NCBI RefSeq assembly: GCF_003478035.1
Contig: NZ_QUEP01000008.1
Span: forward strand, 62,001 to 126,000
DNA length: 64,000 nucleotides
Source of the DNA: Clostridium sp. OF03-18AA
Lineage (GTDB): Bacteria; Bacillota; Clostridia; Lachnospirales; Lachnospiraceae
Reading direction: 5' to 3'
The notes below the pieces were generated by a model. That model was not told the origin of the DNA and made no database searches. It saw only the letters and a list, made by a program, of their open reading frames with translations. How positions within the stretch are numbered: position 1 is the stretch's first letter; each line of letters starts with the position of its first letter. Shown here piece by piece: positions 1-6,805 of this stretch. Made by a program: the position numbers and the translations under genes.

Positions 1-609
1 GAGAACCGTGCAGATGACGCAGAGACCGGCAATACGGACAATTCCGGTGCAGCAGCTTCCGACTCTGCAGGATCGGAGAATGATTTTGAAGATGCAGCTT
101 CGAATGCTGCCTCTGAGGATACGACCTCCGGAACATCTGCAGAAGGTTCCGCGGATGAAGCCGGAAAGGCAGCAGACGCGGCAGCTCAGACTGACGGAGA
201 ACAGGCCGGAGAGTCCGCTGGAAATTCTTCTGAAGCTTCCGGACAACAGGCTTCTGAGGCCTCCTTCGACGGAACATCTGCGGAAGTAGCCGATGGAATG
301 ACCACCGATCCGACATCCGGCTCTGTGACGGAAAGGAAACTGATCACTGTCTATAATCCGGCAGACGGATCTTACAAGGTCTACACAGCGAAAGATTACC
401 TGTCTCAAAAGAGCAGTGATCTTACAAGTGTGGACGACAAGGTGAAGGAGATGGCATCTCAGGGACTGATCGCCGATCAGGCACAGTTAAAGAGCAACAA
501 TTTCGTGAAAGACAAGAAATACGGAATCATGATCTTCGGTGCGTTCTCTGCGATGGGAGTCCTCTTATCCCTTGGTCTTCTGTTCAGAAAGAGAGAGGGG
601 AGGAAATAA
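1..609 (+). CDS. C-terminal part of a membrane-anchored, low-complexity stalk protein (5' end outside window)
   Basis: The frame is open from base 1 without a start, so this is the last ~202 codons of a longer gene. The first ~95 residues are low complexity (Ala, Ser, Glu, Asp, Gly), as in an extended extracellular stalk. A more ordinary stretch follows from about base 310. A single hydrophobic helix lies at about bases 520-585 and ends in a basic tail (RKREGRK), which by the positive-inside rule leaves the tail in the cytoplasm and the stalk outside. There is no sortase motif. It stops 6 bp before an exported cell-wall-binding protein whose ribosome site lies in the end of this gene, so the two are probably co-transcribed. 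The function is unknown; the missing N-terminal part would decide it. Confidence 0.75.
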   Translation, partial: ENRADDAETGNTDNSGAAASDSAGSENDFEDAASNAASEDTTSGTSAEGSADEAGKAADAAAQTDGEQAGESAGNSSEASGQQASEASFDGTSAEVADGMTTDPTSGSVTERKLITVYNPADGSYKVYTAKDYLSQKSSDLTSVDDKVKEMASQGLIADQAQLKSNNFVKDKKYGIMIFGAFSAMGVLLSLGLLFRKREGRK

Positions 610-615
610 GATTCC

Positions 616-1614
616 ATGAAACAAAAAAAAGGCTGGAAAGTATTCTTTCTGTCGCTCCTCATGTGCCTGACGTTTTCGTCAGGCGCGTGGGCGGCAGAGG
701 GAGATCCCGTGAAGATCGAGCGGGTGAAACTGAAGCTGGAATCCCAACTGACAAAGACCGGGGAGGTCAAGGTCACAAATATGGGAAAAGGCTACACAGT
801 TACCGGCTGCGAGGTCATCAACGGTGCGGATGTTGACAACTGGAATTCTTCCTACTGCGCACGTGTCCAGATCGGGCTTGTTGCGGACAGCGGGTATGAG
901 TTCCGGAAAAAGGGAAGCTCCTATTTCGACCTCAAAGGGTCCGATGTCTATCGCTTTGTATCGAGAGAATACGAGGGGAATGAAGAGGTCTGGCTCTATG
1001 TGGACATGATCCCGATGAATAAAAAGATCGGGGTTCCTCTGGATCCGGACTGGAGTGGTACCGGGACAGCAAAGTGGAGTCAGGCATATAAGGCGGTTTC
1101 CTATCATGTAACCCTTTATGAGAATGGAAAAAAGAGAACGAGTGAGACGGTAAAACGTGGAAATACGATCGATTTTTCCGGTCAGATGAAGGAAGGAAAG
1201 CTCTACACCTTCTTTGTGACAGCAGAAAACAGCGATGGAAAGAAGAGTAAAGCGGTTGCCGGACCCGGGATCGTCTATACCGGAACCAGATTCACATCAC
1301 AGGATGGAAGTACTCCGAAAGATCAGGCATTTTCAGGTGCGTGGATCGAGGAAGACAAAACCGGAAAGTGGCGTTATGTGATGAATGCCAGAGGGACTTC
1401 CTGGTGTCAGGACCAGTGGAAGGAGATCGGCGGAAGCTGGTACCGGTTTGATGCGGACGGTTACATGGTGACCGGCTGGTACCAGTCTCCGGATGGAACC
1501 TGGTATTATCTCGATGAATCCGGTGCGATGGTAACCGGAGAGAGAACGATCGACGGAAAGACGTATCGTTTTGGAAATGGTTCCGACCGGGAAGCCGGAG
1601 TCTGGATCTCCTGA
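616..1614 (+). CDS. Exported protein with cell-wall-binding repeats
   Basis: The 332-residue protein starts with a signal peptide (about residues 1-27, cleavage near AWA-AEG). An ~95-residue domain follows that resembles the N-terminal domain of the protein at 3522-4313 (shared pattern of I-x-x-V/I-x-L-x-L-E, then a DSGY motif and a further beta-rich stretch). Residues ~145-225 look like a fibronectin type III-type sandwich. From ~262 to the end are Trp/Tyr/Gly-rich cell-wall-binding repeats (GSWYRFDADGYMVTGWYQS, then GTWYYLDESGAMVTG), the type used by clostridia to attach to wall polymers. The SD GGGGAGG overlaps the end of the upstream gene. The protein is probably displayed on the cell wall; ligand and role are unknown. 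Confidence 0.85.
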   Translation: MKQKKGWKVFFLSLLMCLTFSSGAWAAEGDPVKIERVKLKLESQLTKTGEVKVTNMGKGYTVTGCEVINGADVDNWNSSYCARVQIGLVADSGYEFRKKGSSYFDLKGSDVYRFVSREYEGNEEVWLYVDMIPMNKKIGVPLDPDWSGTGTAKWSQAYKAVSYHVTLYENGKKRTSETVKRGNTIDFSGQMKEGKLYTFFVTAENSDGKKSKAVAGPGIVYTGTRFTSQDGSTPKDQAFSGAWIEEDKTGKWRYVMNARGTSWCQDQWKEIGGSWYRFDADGYMVTGWYQSPDGTWYYLDESGAMVTGERTIDGKTYRFGNGSDREAGVWIS

Positions 1615-1686
1615 GCATGTGATCCGGGAAGACTCATGACCGGTTTCAGAGCGGCATGAAATTTTTTCACGGATGTGCGGCAGCAG

Positions 1687-1745
1687 AGAAAATGGCGGCT
1701 GGGAAGACATGCTCATATGACATGTCGTCCCAGCCGCTTTTGTTC
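1687..1745. terminator. Bidirectional intrinsic terminator
   Basis: A perfect 10-bp stem GCGGCTGGGA / TCCCAGCCGC (1695-1704 with 1728-1737) is followed by TTTTGTT on the plus strand and preceded by an A tract (AAAA at 1688-1691), so it can end transcripts from both sides. It sits between the convergent genes ending at 1614 and 1751. Confidence 0.8.
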
Positions 1746-1750
1746 ACTTG

Positions 1751-2026
1751 TTACCTCAGCCGCCCGGCGAGGCGGCGGATCATTTCGGCTTTCTGACGCT
1801 CCGGCGGGGAGAGGGATTCACACAGGACATCAAAGAGAAGTTCTTTTTCGTCTGCCGAAAAGGAGATGGACTCTTTCTGCAGCTTCTGATTCAGGTTGAG
1901 AAACGCACGCATTCTCTCATTTTCCGGTGTGTTTGCAAGTTCATCCGCAAAGGATGCGAGAAGCGCGATCTTCGCGGCGTCCATGGAGTGAAGTCTCGGG
2001 TCGGATTTCCATGTGGAGTTGTTCAT
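1751..2026 (-). CDS. Small conserved-looking hypothetical protein, second gene of a two-gene unit
   Basis: A 91-residue, mostly helical soluble protein without signal peptide, membrane segment or recognised motif. Its ATG overlaps the stop of the upstream gene (ATGA overlap at 2023-2026), so the two are translationally coupled. The C-terminal part (SPPERQKAEMIRRLAGRL) looks like an amphipathic helix. I recall similar adjacent pairs in other Lachnospiraceae but cannot name a family or function. The unit ends at the bidirectional terminator at 1687-1745. Confidence 0.75.
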   Translation of the reverse strand: MNNSTWKSDPRLHSMDAAKIALLASFADELANTPENERMRAFLNLNQKLQKESISFSADEKELLFDVLCESLSPPERQKAEMIRRLAGRLR

Positions 2027-2457
2027 GCAGAACCTCCCGGCGCGAAGCTCTGGATCACCATCTGCAGGGTCTCAAATTGATTTTTTACATCCGGCGGCAG
2101 AAGCGCGAGAAGCTGATCCGGTGTGACTCCGGCATTTGCGGCGCCTTTCCGGGTCTCTAAGAACCGGGTCATCATATCGATCATCTCCTGCTCCTGATGG
2201 TTTGCGTAGGGGCGGACGGCTGAGAGCATGGATTGCGGAGAAGTGTGTTCCGCATCGAGCGCACAGATCTTCATCATGCCATCCTCGTTGTTCCGGAAAA
2301 ATTCCATGGTCCGCAGAAGCTCTTCGACTTTTACGAACATGGAAAGATTTCTCTGCCTGCCGATGTCGAGGTAGGGGAGTGCAGCTTTCACCATCTGGAG
2401 ATGATGATCGCCGGTAGCGTAGTCGAGATCGGTCAGTTTTAATTCTTTTTCGCTCAT
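2023..2457 (-). CDS. Conserved-looking hypothetical protein, first gene of a two-gene unit
   Basis: Read from the ATG at 2455-2457, which has a good SD (GGAGG at 2467-2471) 9 nt upstream; a longer frame to 2508 has no SD. The 144-residue protein is soluble and mainly helical, opening with MSEKELKLTDLDYATGDHHL. It has two regions rich in Met, Leu and acidic residues and ends in a helix (DVKNQFETLQMVIQSF). No catalytic motif is visible. It overlaps the next gene by 4 nt, so the two products probably act together, perhaps as a complex. The function is unknown. Confidence 0.75.
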   Translation of the reverse strand: MSEKELKLTDLDYATGDHHLQMVKAALPYLDIGRQRNLSMFVKVEELLRTMEFFRNNEDGMMKICALDAEHTSPQSMLSAVRPYANHQEQEMIDMMTRFLETRKGAANAGVTPDQLLALLPPDVKNQFETLQMVIQSFAPGGSA

Positions 2458-2531
2458 ATTTGTGGACCTCCTGTATGTGAAAATATATGAGAGGAAGTTC
2501 CGGCTCATGACGGGAAATTCCGGATGAAAGA

Positions 2532-2685
2532 GGAATGCGAAAGGTTACAGTACACGGTCACTCCATGCCCGCGTACTGTAACAGGATTTTGCCGATGCTT
2601 CGCATTCCAAATCGGCAAAATCCGCGATCACAACGGTATCATACGGAATTTTCAGTTCAGAAAATTCCTACCCGTGAAAAGTAAC
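2532..2685. repeat. Hairpin-rich intergenic repeat element (copy A)
   Basis: Three perfect inverted repeats follow one another: TTACAGTAC/GTACTGTAA (2545-2553, 2573-2581), GGATTTTGCCGAT/ATCGGCAAAATCC (2584-2596, 2611-2623) and GGAATTTTC/GAAAATTCC (2645-2653, 2660-2668). The 14-nt loop of the second hairpin contains TTCGCATTCC (2599-2608), exactly complementary to GGAATGCGAA at 2532-2541, so a pseudoknot or an alternative fold is possible. Bases 2614-2685 match 46005-46075 (31 of the first 37 bases identical), which shows it is a dispersed repeat. The only frame across it (2524-2718) has no SD and is not credible as a gene. The rest of 2458-2766 shows nothing else I recognise. Confidence 0.7.
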
Positions 2686-2766
2686 TGCGATAGCACTGCT
2701 TCTCCGGGTTCACAGTGAAAGAAGTTCCAGAATAAAATAACAGTAAAAAGACGCAGATGGAAAGAA

Positions 2767-2964
2767 ATGATGCAGCTGCGGACGGAATCCGGATGGAAGA
2801 AAATGGGAAGACTTGTCATAGATGGAAACAGTGTGTATGAGATCGATGAGGAATGTGAGAGAAAGAAGATGATGGATGAGCAGAAACGTGCGGAGGAAAA
2901 CCATCCGACGGGAAAAAGCGGATGGAACAAAGATGGAACGAAGGTGCCGCTAAGGCGCGGTTAG
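2767..2964 (+). CDS. Possible small hypothetical protein
   Basis: A 65-codon frame, charged and hydrophilic, with a core (MGRLVIDGNSVYEIDEECERKK) that reads like a real small protein and resembles short uncharacterised Lachnospiraceae proteins as I remember them. The start is uncertain: the ATG at 2767 has only GGAAAG close upstream, and an internal ATG at 2803 (MGRLVIDG) is as plausible. There are no membrane segments or Cys motifs. It stands alone, between the repeat element and the convergent Cys-rich gene. Confidence 0.4.
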   Translation: MMQLRTESGWKKMGRLVIDGNSVYEIDEECERKKMMDEQKRAEENHPTGKSGWNKDGTKVPLRRG

Positions 2965-2990
2965 GAAATATTGGGCGAATCTTAACAGGA

Positions 2991-3011
2991 GGGCGGGAAG
3001 ATCTCCCGCCC
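2991..3011 (-). terminator. GC-rich hairpin, possible terminator of the Cys-rich gene
   Basis: GGGCGGGA/TCCCGCCC (2991-2998 with 3004-3011) forms an 8-bp stem with a 5-nt loop 28 bp past the stop of the minus-strand gene at 3039. The trailing T tract on the minus strand is weak (CTCCTGTTAAG), so termination is plausible but not certain. Confidence 0.4.
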
Positions 3012-3038
3012 CGTGAAAGAGATGAGACTGCAAAAGAA

Positions 3039-3293
3039 TCAGCAGCCAAAGCCGCATCCGTTTCCATTGCCCCAGCCGCCGCAGCAGCAGAGGAGCAGGA
3101 TGATCCAGAGACAGCTGTTGTCACATCCGCATCCATTTCCACAGCCATTGCCGCAGCCGTTATGTCCCCAACCGCCGCAGCAGCAGAGAAGCAGGATGAT
3201 CCAAAGAGAGTTGTTTCCGCATCCGCATCCGCCGCAGCCAGGTGCCGGGCTGTCACATCCACATCCACAGTTTGTAGCAGCTAAATCACTCAT
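3039..3293 (-). CDS. Cys/Gly-rich mini-protein with a duplicated LWIILLLCCCGGWG module
   Basis: An 84-residue protein with 19 cysteines and many glycines. It has two nearly identical modules, each a short hydrophobic run, LWIILLLCCCGGWG, framed by C-G-C-rich linkers. The duplication is also plain in the DNA (two ~60-bp direct repeats). The SD is strong (GGAGG, 7 nt before the ATG at 3291-3293). Similar clostridial proteins are usually annotated as chorion-like high-cysteine proteins. The style also recalls short Gly-rich spore-coat proteins. Possible roles are metal binding or a disulfide-crosslinked coat; neither is shown. The hydrophobic runs are short for full membrane spans. Confidence 0.8.
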   Translation of the reverse strand: MSDLAATNCGCGCDSPAPGCGGCGCGNNSLWIILLLCCCGGWGHNGCGNGCGNGCGCDNSCLWIILLLCCCGGWGNGNGCGFGC

Positions 3294-3481
3294 GTTATTT
3301 CCTCCGGAAATATCTTTACACTTTCAGTATATGCAGGATGGCATGTCAGAATTTAACGAATATCAGCAGAAATTTTCTATTGCCGTGTAAGGGGCATTTC
3401 CGTATGCGGCGAAAATGCAGGACCATGGTACGGATCGAACTCACAATATATGGACTCTCACCGCTTTAAAGGGCTGTGGGA

Positions 3482-3500
3482 TTTATCTGATCGAGATAAA
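3482..3500. promoter_or_regulatory. Palindrome TTTATCT-N5-AGATAAA next to a ribosome site
   Basis: A perfect 7-bp inverted repeat with a 5-nt centre ends 2 bp before the SD (TAAGGAGG, 3503-3510) of the exported protein at 3522. The core TTATCT-N5-AGATAA recurs near the starts at 46207 (perfect) and 23167 (one mismatch). It could be an operator or an A-U hairpin near the SD. Confidence 0.45.
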
Positions 3501-3521
3501 ATTAAGGAGGAACAGGTCAGT

Positions 3522-4313
3522 ATGAAAAAAAATCAGCGAAAGCTCAGACAAGCAGGTTTTATTGCGGGGATACTCCTCTGCGCAGGGATCAGCGTTTTCC
3601 CTGCATCGGCAGCCGGGCGGATCCAGAAAATTTCCCTTTATCTTGAGGGGGAGGCGGCAAAGCCGGGACAGTTTCTGGATGATACGCTTCCGGAGATCAC
3701 TACGTCTGCGGAAAAATATACGATCCATTCTTACGATTATGTAAATGACCGGGTCAGATGGGACCGGATGGACACACCGGAGCTCATGATCGATCTTTAT
3801 TATGACAGTGGTTACAAGCTTTCGAAGGAGACCGTCGAGAAGATCCAGCTGCGCGGTCTGGAGTGTACCTACGAAAAGTGCGAATGGCTGAGAAAAGATG
3901 ATCTCGAAGAAGACGGAGTCCGGGGTGTGCGGATCTATCTGAAATTCCCGGCATTCAGTACGCCGGGAGAAAGTGCGAAGGCGAAACAGGAGGTGATCGA
4001 GGCGGAAGCAGCGGAGCTTGAGAAAAAGTCAAAAAAGAAAGCAAAACGTCTGCGCGATTCTTCTGTCGCAAGCGGATGGTATCAGGATGCGAATGGCTGG
4101 TGGTACCTTGAGGATGACGGCAAGTGGCATACGAACGAATGGAAACAGACCGATGGCAGCTGGAGTTATCTGGATGCCGACGGTTATGCAAAGACCGGCT
4201 GGTTTGAGGTCGGTGGGATCTGGTACTGCGCAGACAAGAACGGCACGCTCTATGTCAACACAGTCACTCCGGACGGGTATCATGTGAACGGGGACGGTGC
4301 ATGGGTGTCATAG
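3522..4313 (+). CDS. Exported protein with cell-wall-binding repeats (paralogue of 616-1614)
   Basis: Starts at the ATG at 3522 (SD TAAGGAGG, 11 nt upstream), giving 263 residues; the frame extends to 3450 but that part has no SD. A signal peptide (residues 1-~32, ending PASAAG) is followed by an ~110-residue domain similar to that of the protein at 616-1614 (I-x-x-I-x-L-x-L-E-G opening and DSGY motif). Next come a charged helical linker (EAEAAELEKKSKKKAKR) and cell-wall-binding repeats with SGWYQDANGWWYLEDDGKW and GSWSYLDADGYAKTGWFEV. A ligand is not evident. Unlike its paralogue it has no fibronectin-like domain and appears to be transcribed alone. Confidence 0.85.
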   Translation: MKKNQRKLRQAGFIAGILLCAGISVFPASAAGRIQKISLYLEGEAAKPGQFLDDTLPEITTSAEKYTIHSYDYVNDRVRWDRMDTPELMIDLYYDSGYKLSKETVEKIQLRGLECTYEKCEWLRKDDLEEDGVRGVRIYLKFPAFSTPGESAKAKQEVIEAEAAELEKKSKKKAKRLRDSSVASGWYQDANGWWYLEDDGKWHTNEWKQTDGSWSYLDADGYAKTGWFEVGGIWYCADKNGTLYVNTVTPDGYHVNGDGAWVS

Positions 4314-4370
4314 CACACCTTTTTGAAGGCAGAGATTTTTTGAACTGAAAGTTTATATGACACAGTAATA

Positions 4371-4425
4371 GATGGGGATTTTGGTGATTTCAAGTGTGAA
4401 ACATCGGCGAAATCCCCATCTTGTC
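4371..4425 (+). terminator. Terminator after the exported protein
   Basis: An 11-bp stem GATGGGGATTT/AAATCCCCATC (4371-4381, 4410-4420) is followed by the short T-rich TTGTC. It lies 57 bp past the stop at 4313 and abuts the -35 box of the next promoter. The loop is long (28 nt) and the U tract short, so termination may be partial. Confidence 0.6.
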
Positions 4426-4449
4426 ATATGGGAAGCGAGATGGTAAAAT
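4421..4449 (+). promoter_or_regulatory. Sigma-A type promoter of the AlaX-type gene
   Basis: TTGTCA (4421-4426), 17 bp, TAAAAT (4444-4449), with TG one base before the -10 box (extended -10). It predicts a leader of about 160 nt before the ATG at 4615. The leader has several short GC stems but no T-box motif or riboswitch that I recognise; the rest of 4314-4614 holds only the terminator above. Confidence 0.65.
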
Positions 4450-4614
4450 CAAGATACACTGGGACGTCCGGCAGCAGGGACCACAGCAGATGGTTCCGGG
4501 AGTACGGCTCCGGAGAGGAGACAGGATATGACAGGACGGAAAAAACTGTCAGTCAGGCTGGATGATTTCCGGAAGATCCGGGGAAATTGAGAGACAAAGA
4601 GGAGAAAGACAGTT

Positions 4615-5781
4615 ATGAAAAAATTATATTATGATTCAGCATATATCCGCACATTCGAGGCGAAAGTCCTTTCCTGTACGGAGGGAAAAAAGGGATATGA
4701 GGTGGTCCTTGACCAGACGGCGTTTTACCCGGAGGGCGGCGGACAGCCGTATGATACGGGAATCCTCGGCGGAGCGCATGTGACGGCGGTCCATGATGTG
4801 AAAGGGGAGATCGTCCACTATACGGACGCACCGCTTACCGTCGGCGAGACCGTGACTGGCCAGATCGACTGGGACAGACGTTTCCGCAACATGCAGGGAC
4901 ATTCCGGTGAACATCTTGTCTCCGGCCTGATCCACGCGAAATACGGATATGACAATGTGGGATTCCATATGGGATCGGAGGAGATCACGATCGATCTGAA
5001 TGGGACACTTACATGGGACGAGCTTCTGGAGATCGAAAAGAAAGCGAACCGGATGATCTGGGAGAATCTGGAGATCTACGCGGGATTTCCGTCCCAGGAA
5101 GAGCTTGCAAAGATGGACTACCGGAGCAAAAAGGAGCTGACCGGGGACATCCGGATCGTCAGCATCCCGAACGGCGACACCTGCGCCTGCTGCGGGACAC
5201 ATGTGGCGAAAACCGGTGAGATCGGTCTCGTGAAATTTTTAACCATGATTCACTATAAGGGCGGTGTCAGGATCTCTCTGCTCTGCGGGGAAGAGGCTGT
5301 GATGGATTATGAGAAGAAAAGGGAAGAACTTCAGAAAATTTCTGTATTCCTGTCCGCAAAAGCCGGAAAGACTGCGGATGCCGTGGAAAAACTGAAAAAT
5401 GAGCTGATGCAGACTCAGGCAAAATTGTCTGAGACTTCAAGAAAACTTATGAAATTCCAGGCGGATCAGTTAAAAGAGGGAAATGAGAAGATCTGTTACC
5501 TCGGAAATGATCTCGATATGACGGAACTCCGTCACTTTGTGAACTTCGCGCTCGAAGGAAAGAAGGGGGAAATTGTCCTCGCCCTGTCAGAAAGTGTGAA
5601 TGGGGGATTCTCTTATGTTCTGGGGAGCCAGAGCGAGGACATGCGCGCTCTCTCGAAGGAATTAAATGGGGAACTCTCCGGGAGAGGCGGGGGAAGCAGC
5701 CAGATGGCACAGGGAACCTTCTTCGCAAAGAAGGAAGAACTGCTCTCCAATCTGGCCGGTAAAGGGTTTGTTATGGCTTAA
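4615..5781 (+). CDS. Alanyl-tRNA editing protein, AlaX-long type with DHHA1 domain
   Basis: A 388-residue stand-alone relative of the editing half of AlaRS. Such proteins hydrolyse mischarged Ser- or Gly-tRNA(Ala). Residues 1-90 form the N-terminal barrel (ALDQTAFYPEGGGQPYDTG-type motif at ~35-50). The zinc/catalytic site is visible as HSGEHL (H-x3-H, about residues 97-102) and CCGTHV (C-x3-H, about 191-196). After a coiled-coil linker (~235-285) the last ~100 residues are DHHA1-like, ending with the Gly-rich GRGGGSSQMAQG. SD: AAGAGGAG before the ATG. It ends 5 bp before the convergent HPr-like gene. No AlaRS lies nearby, so it acts in trans. Confidence 0.9.
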   Translation: MKKLYYDSAYIRTFEAKVLSCTEGKKGYEVVLDQTAFYPEGGGQPYDTGILGGAHVTAVHDVKGEIVHYTDAPLTVGETVTGQIDWDRRFRNMQGHSGEHLVSGLIHAKYGYDNVGFHMGSEEITIDLNGTLTWDELLEIEKKANRMIWENLEIYAGFPSQEELAKMDYRSKKELTGDIRIVSIPNGDTCACCGTHVAKTGEIGLVKFLTMIHYKGGVRISLLCGEEAVMDYEKKREELQKISVFLSAKAGKTADAVEKLKNELMQTQAKLSETSRKLMKFQADQLKEGNEKICYLGNDLDMTELRHFVNFALEGKKGEIVLALSESVNGGFSYVLGSQSEDMRALSKELNGELSGRGGGSSQMAQGTFFAKKEELLSNLAGKGFVMA

Positions 5782-5786
5782 ATGGA

Positions 5787-6029
5787 TCAGCAGCCCTGAA
5801 CCATGTACTGGATCAGACGCTTGGAATCTTCATCGTTGTGTGTGGTAAGGCTTAACTCCTTGATGTTTCCGTTGGAAAAAACGGTAGCCATGGAGAAGTA
5901 CTGGCTGAGTTTGGACTTTAAGTTTACGCTTCCGCCTTCCGGAAGACTTAACTCAACAGCACCGTCACACTGATTGATGACTTTGAAAAATGTATCAAGA
6001 TTGGAAATATTTCTCATTTTTAATTTCAT
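5787..6029 (-). CDS. HPr-like small protein lacking the phosphorylatable histidine
   Basis: An 80-residue protein with the size and alternating beta/alpha pattern of HPr-fold proteins of clostridia (NISNLDTFFKVINQCDGAVELS, later NIKELSLTTHNDEDSKRLIQYM). The active-site His expected near residue 15 of true HPr is absent; the only His is near residue 64. If it is HPr-like it therefore cannot act as a PTS phosphocarrier in the usual way and may be a structural or regulatory relative. SD GAGGAGGT lies just upstream of the ATG at 6027-6029. It is monocistronic, with its own promoter at 6117-6145. Confidence 0.7.
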   Translation of the reverse strand: MKLKMRNISNLDTFFKVINQCDGAVELSLPEGGSVNLKSKLSQYFSMATVFSNGNIKELSLTTHNDEDSKRLIQYMVQGC

Positions 6030-6056
6030 AATTAGTTACCTCCTCAAAGGTTGCTT

Positions 6057-6145
6057 GTAACTGCCACAGTTACTCGTGTTTTACTTTGTCACTTCGTTTT
6101 TCTTTTAACGATTTGAATTCTACCAGATGAGTAGGGAAAAAACAA
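6057..6145 (-). promoter_or_regulatory. Promoter and 5' hairpin of the HPr-like gene
   Basis: On the minus strand: TTGTTT (6140-6145), 17 bp, TAGAAT (6117-6122). The leader then carries the perfect hairpin GTAACTG-TGG-CAGTTAC (6057-6073) shortly before the SD. The 3-nt loop and lack of a U tract argue against a terminator; the stem may affect stability or translation. Confidence 0.55.
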
Positions 6146-6268
6146 TCGACGGAATAGATAAAAATTTAACAATCTAAACTGGATTTTTATGGAATTTATG
6201 GGGAACATCGGGCGGAAGCTGGACGGACTGTCGAAAATGCACCAAAAACAGGGAAAGGATCAAGAAAA

Positions 6269-6805
6269 ATGGCATATTTTCCATTGTTTGTGAACCTGGA
6301 AGGGCGTCGTGTCCTCGTAGTCGGCGGCGGAAAGATCGCTGCAAGGCGGATCCGGACGCTGTTGGAGTTCGGATGTGAGATCACTGTTGTGGCACCGGAG
6401 GTGGGTGAGGAGCTTCTGGAAATGCTGGAGTCGGACGCCGGGACCGTGTATGCGGAAGAGAAACGAAAATCAGGAAAGGTGACCCCGGGGAGTTGTCGGA
6501 TCATCTGGAAAAGGAAAAAGTATGAGATCAAAGATCCGGAAGCAATTTCAGCAGATCCCATGGAGACAGATAAATTCACATTCGTTCTTGCCGCCGCCAC
6601 CCCGGACATAAATGCACAGGTCGTCCGGGAATGCCGCAAAAAAAATATCCCGGTCAACAATGCGTCGGACCGGGACCAGTGTGATTTTTATTTTCCGGGA
6701 ATCGCGAAGGATGGCGACACAGTCGTCGGAATCACTTCCGGTGGGAGAGATCATAAACTGGCGGCTAAGATCTCGCAGGCTGTGCGGAACGTGTTACATG
6801 TCTAA
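6269..6805 (+). CDS. Precorrin-2 dehydrogenase (CysG N-terminal / Met8 type)
   Basis: Oxidises precorrin-2 to sirohydrochlorin with NAD(+), the branch step to siroheme and to the early-cobalt-insertion B12 route. The 178-residue protein starts with the classic MAYFPLFVNLEGRRVLVVGGGKIAARR: a Rossmann GGG motif at residues ~18-21. Later come FVLAAATPDINAQV and NNASDRDQCDFYFPGI, which are the family's second cofactor/substrate motifs. Between them is an unusually long basic segment (about residues 68-108) where shorter family members have ~15-20 residues. There is no C-terminal Met8 dimerisation/chelatase extension. It is isolated here, about 45 kb from the corrin operon it should feed. The 3' end overlaps the convergent PHP gene by 4 bp. 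Confidence 0.88.
   Translation: MAYFPLFVNLEGRRVLVVGGGKIAARRIRTLLEFGCEITVVAPEVGEELLEMLESDAGTVYAEEKRKSGKVTPGSCRIIWKRKKYEIKDPEAISADPMETDKFTFVLAAATPDINAQVVRECRKKNIPVNNASDRDQCDFYFPGIAKDGDTVVGITSGGRDHKLAAKISQAVRNVLHV

Noticed and set aside
2524-2718. 64-codon frame across the hairpin repeat
   Set aside because: No SD, and the sequence is explained by three inverted repeats.
4450-4614. T-box or riboswitch in the AlaX-type gene leader
   Set aside because: Several short stems, but no conserved motif of any class I know and no terminator.
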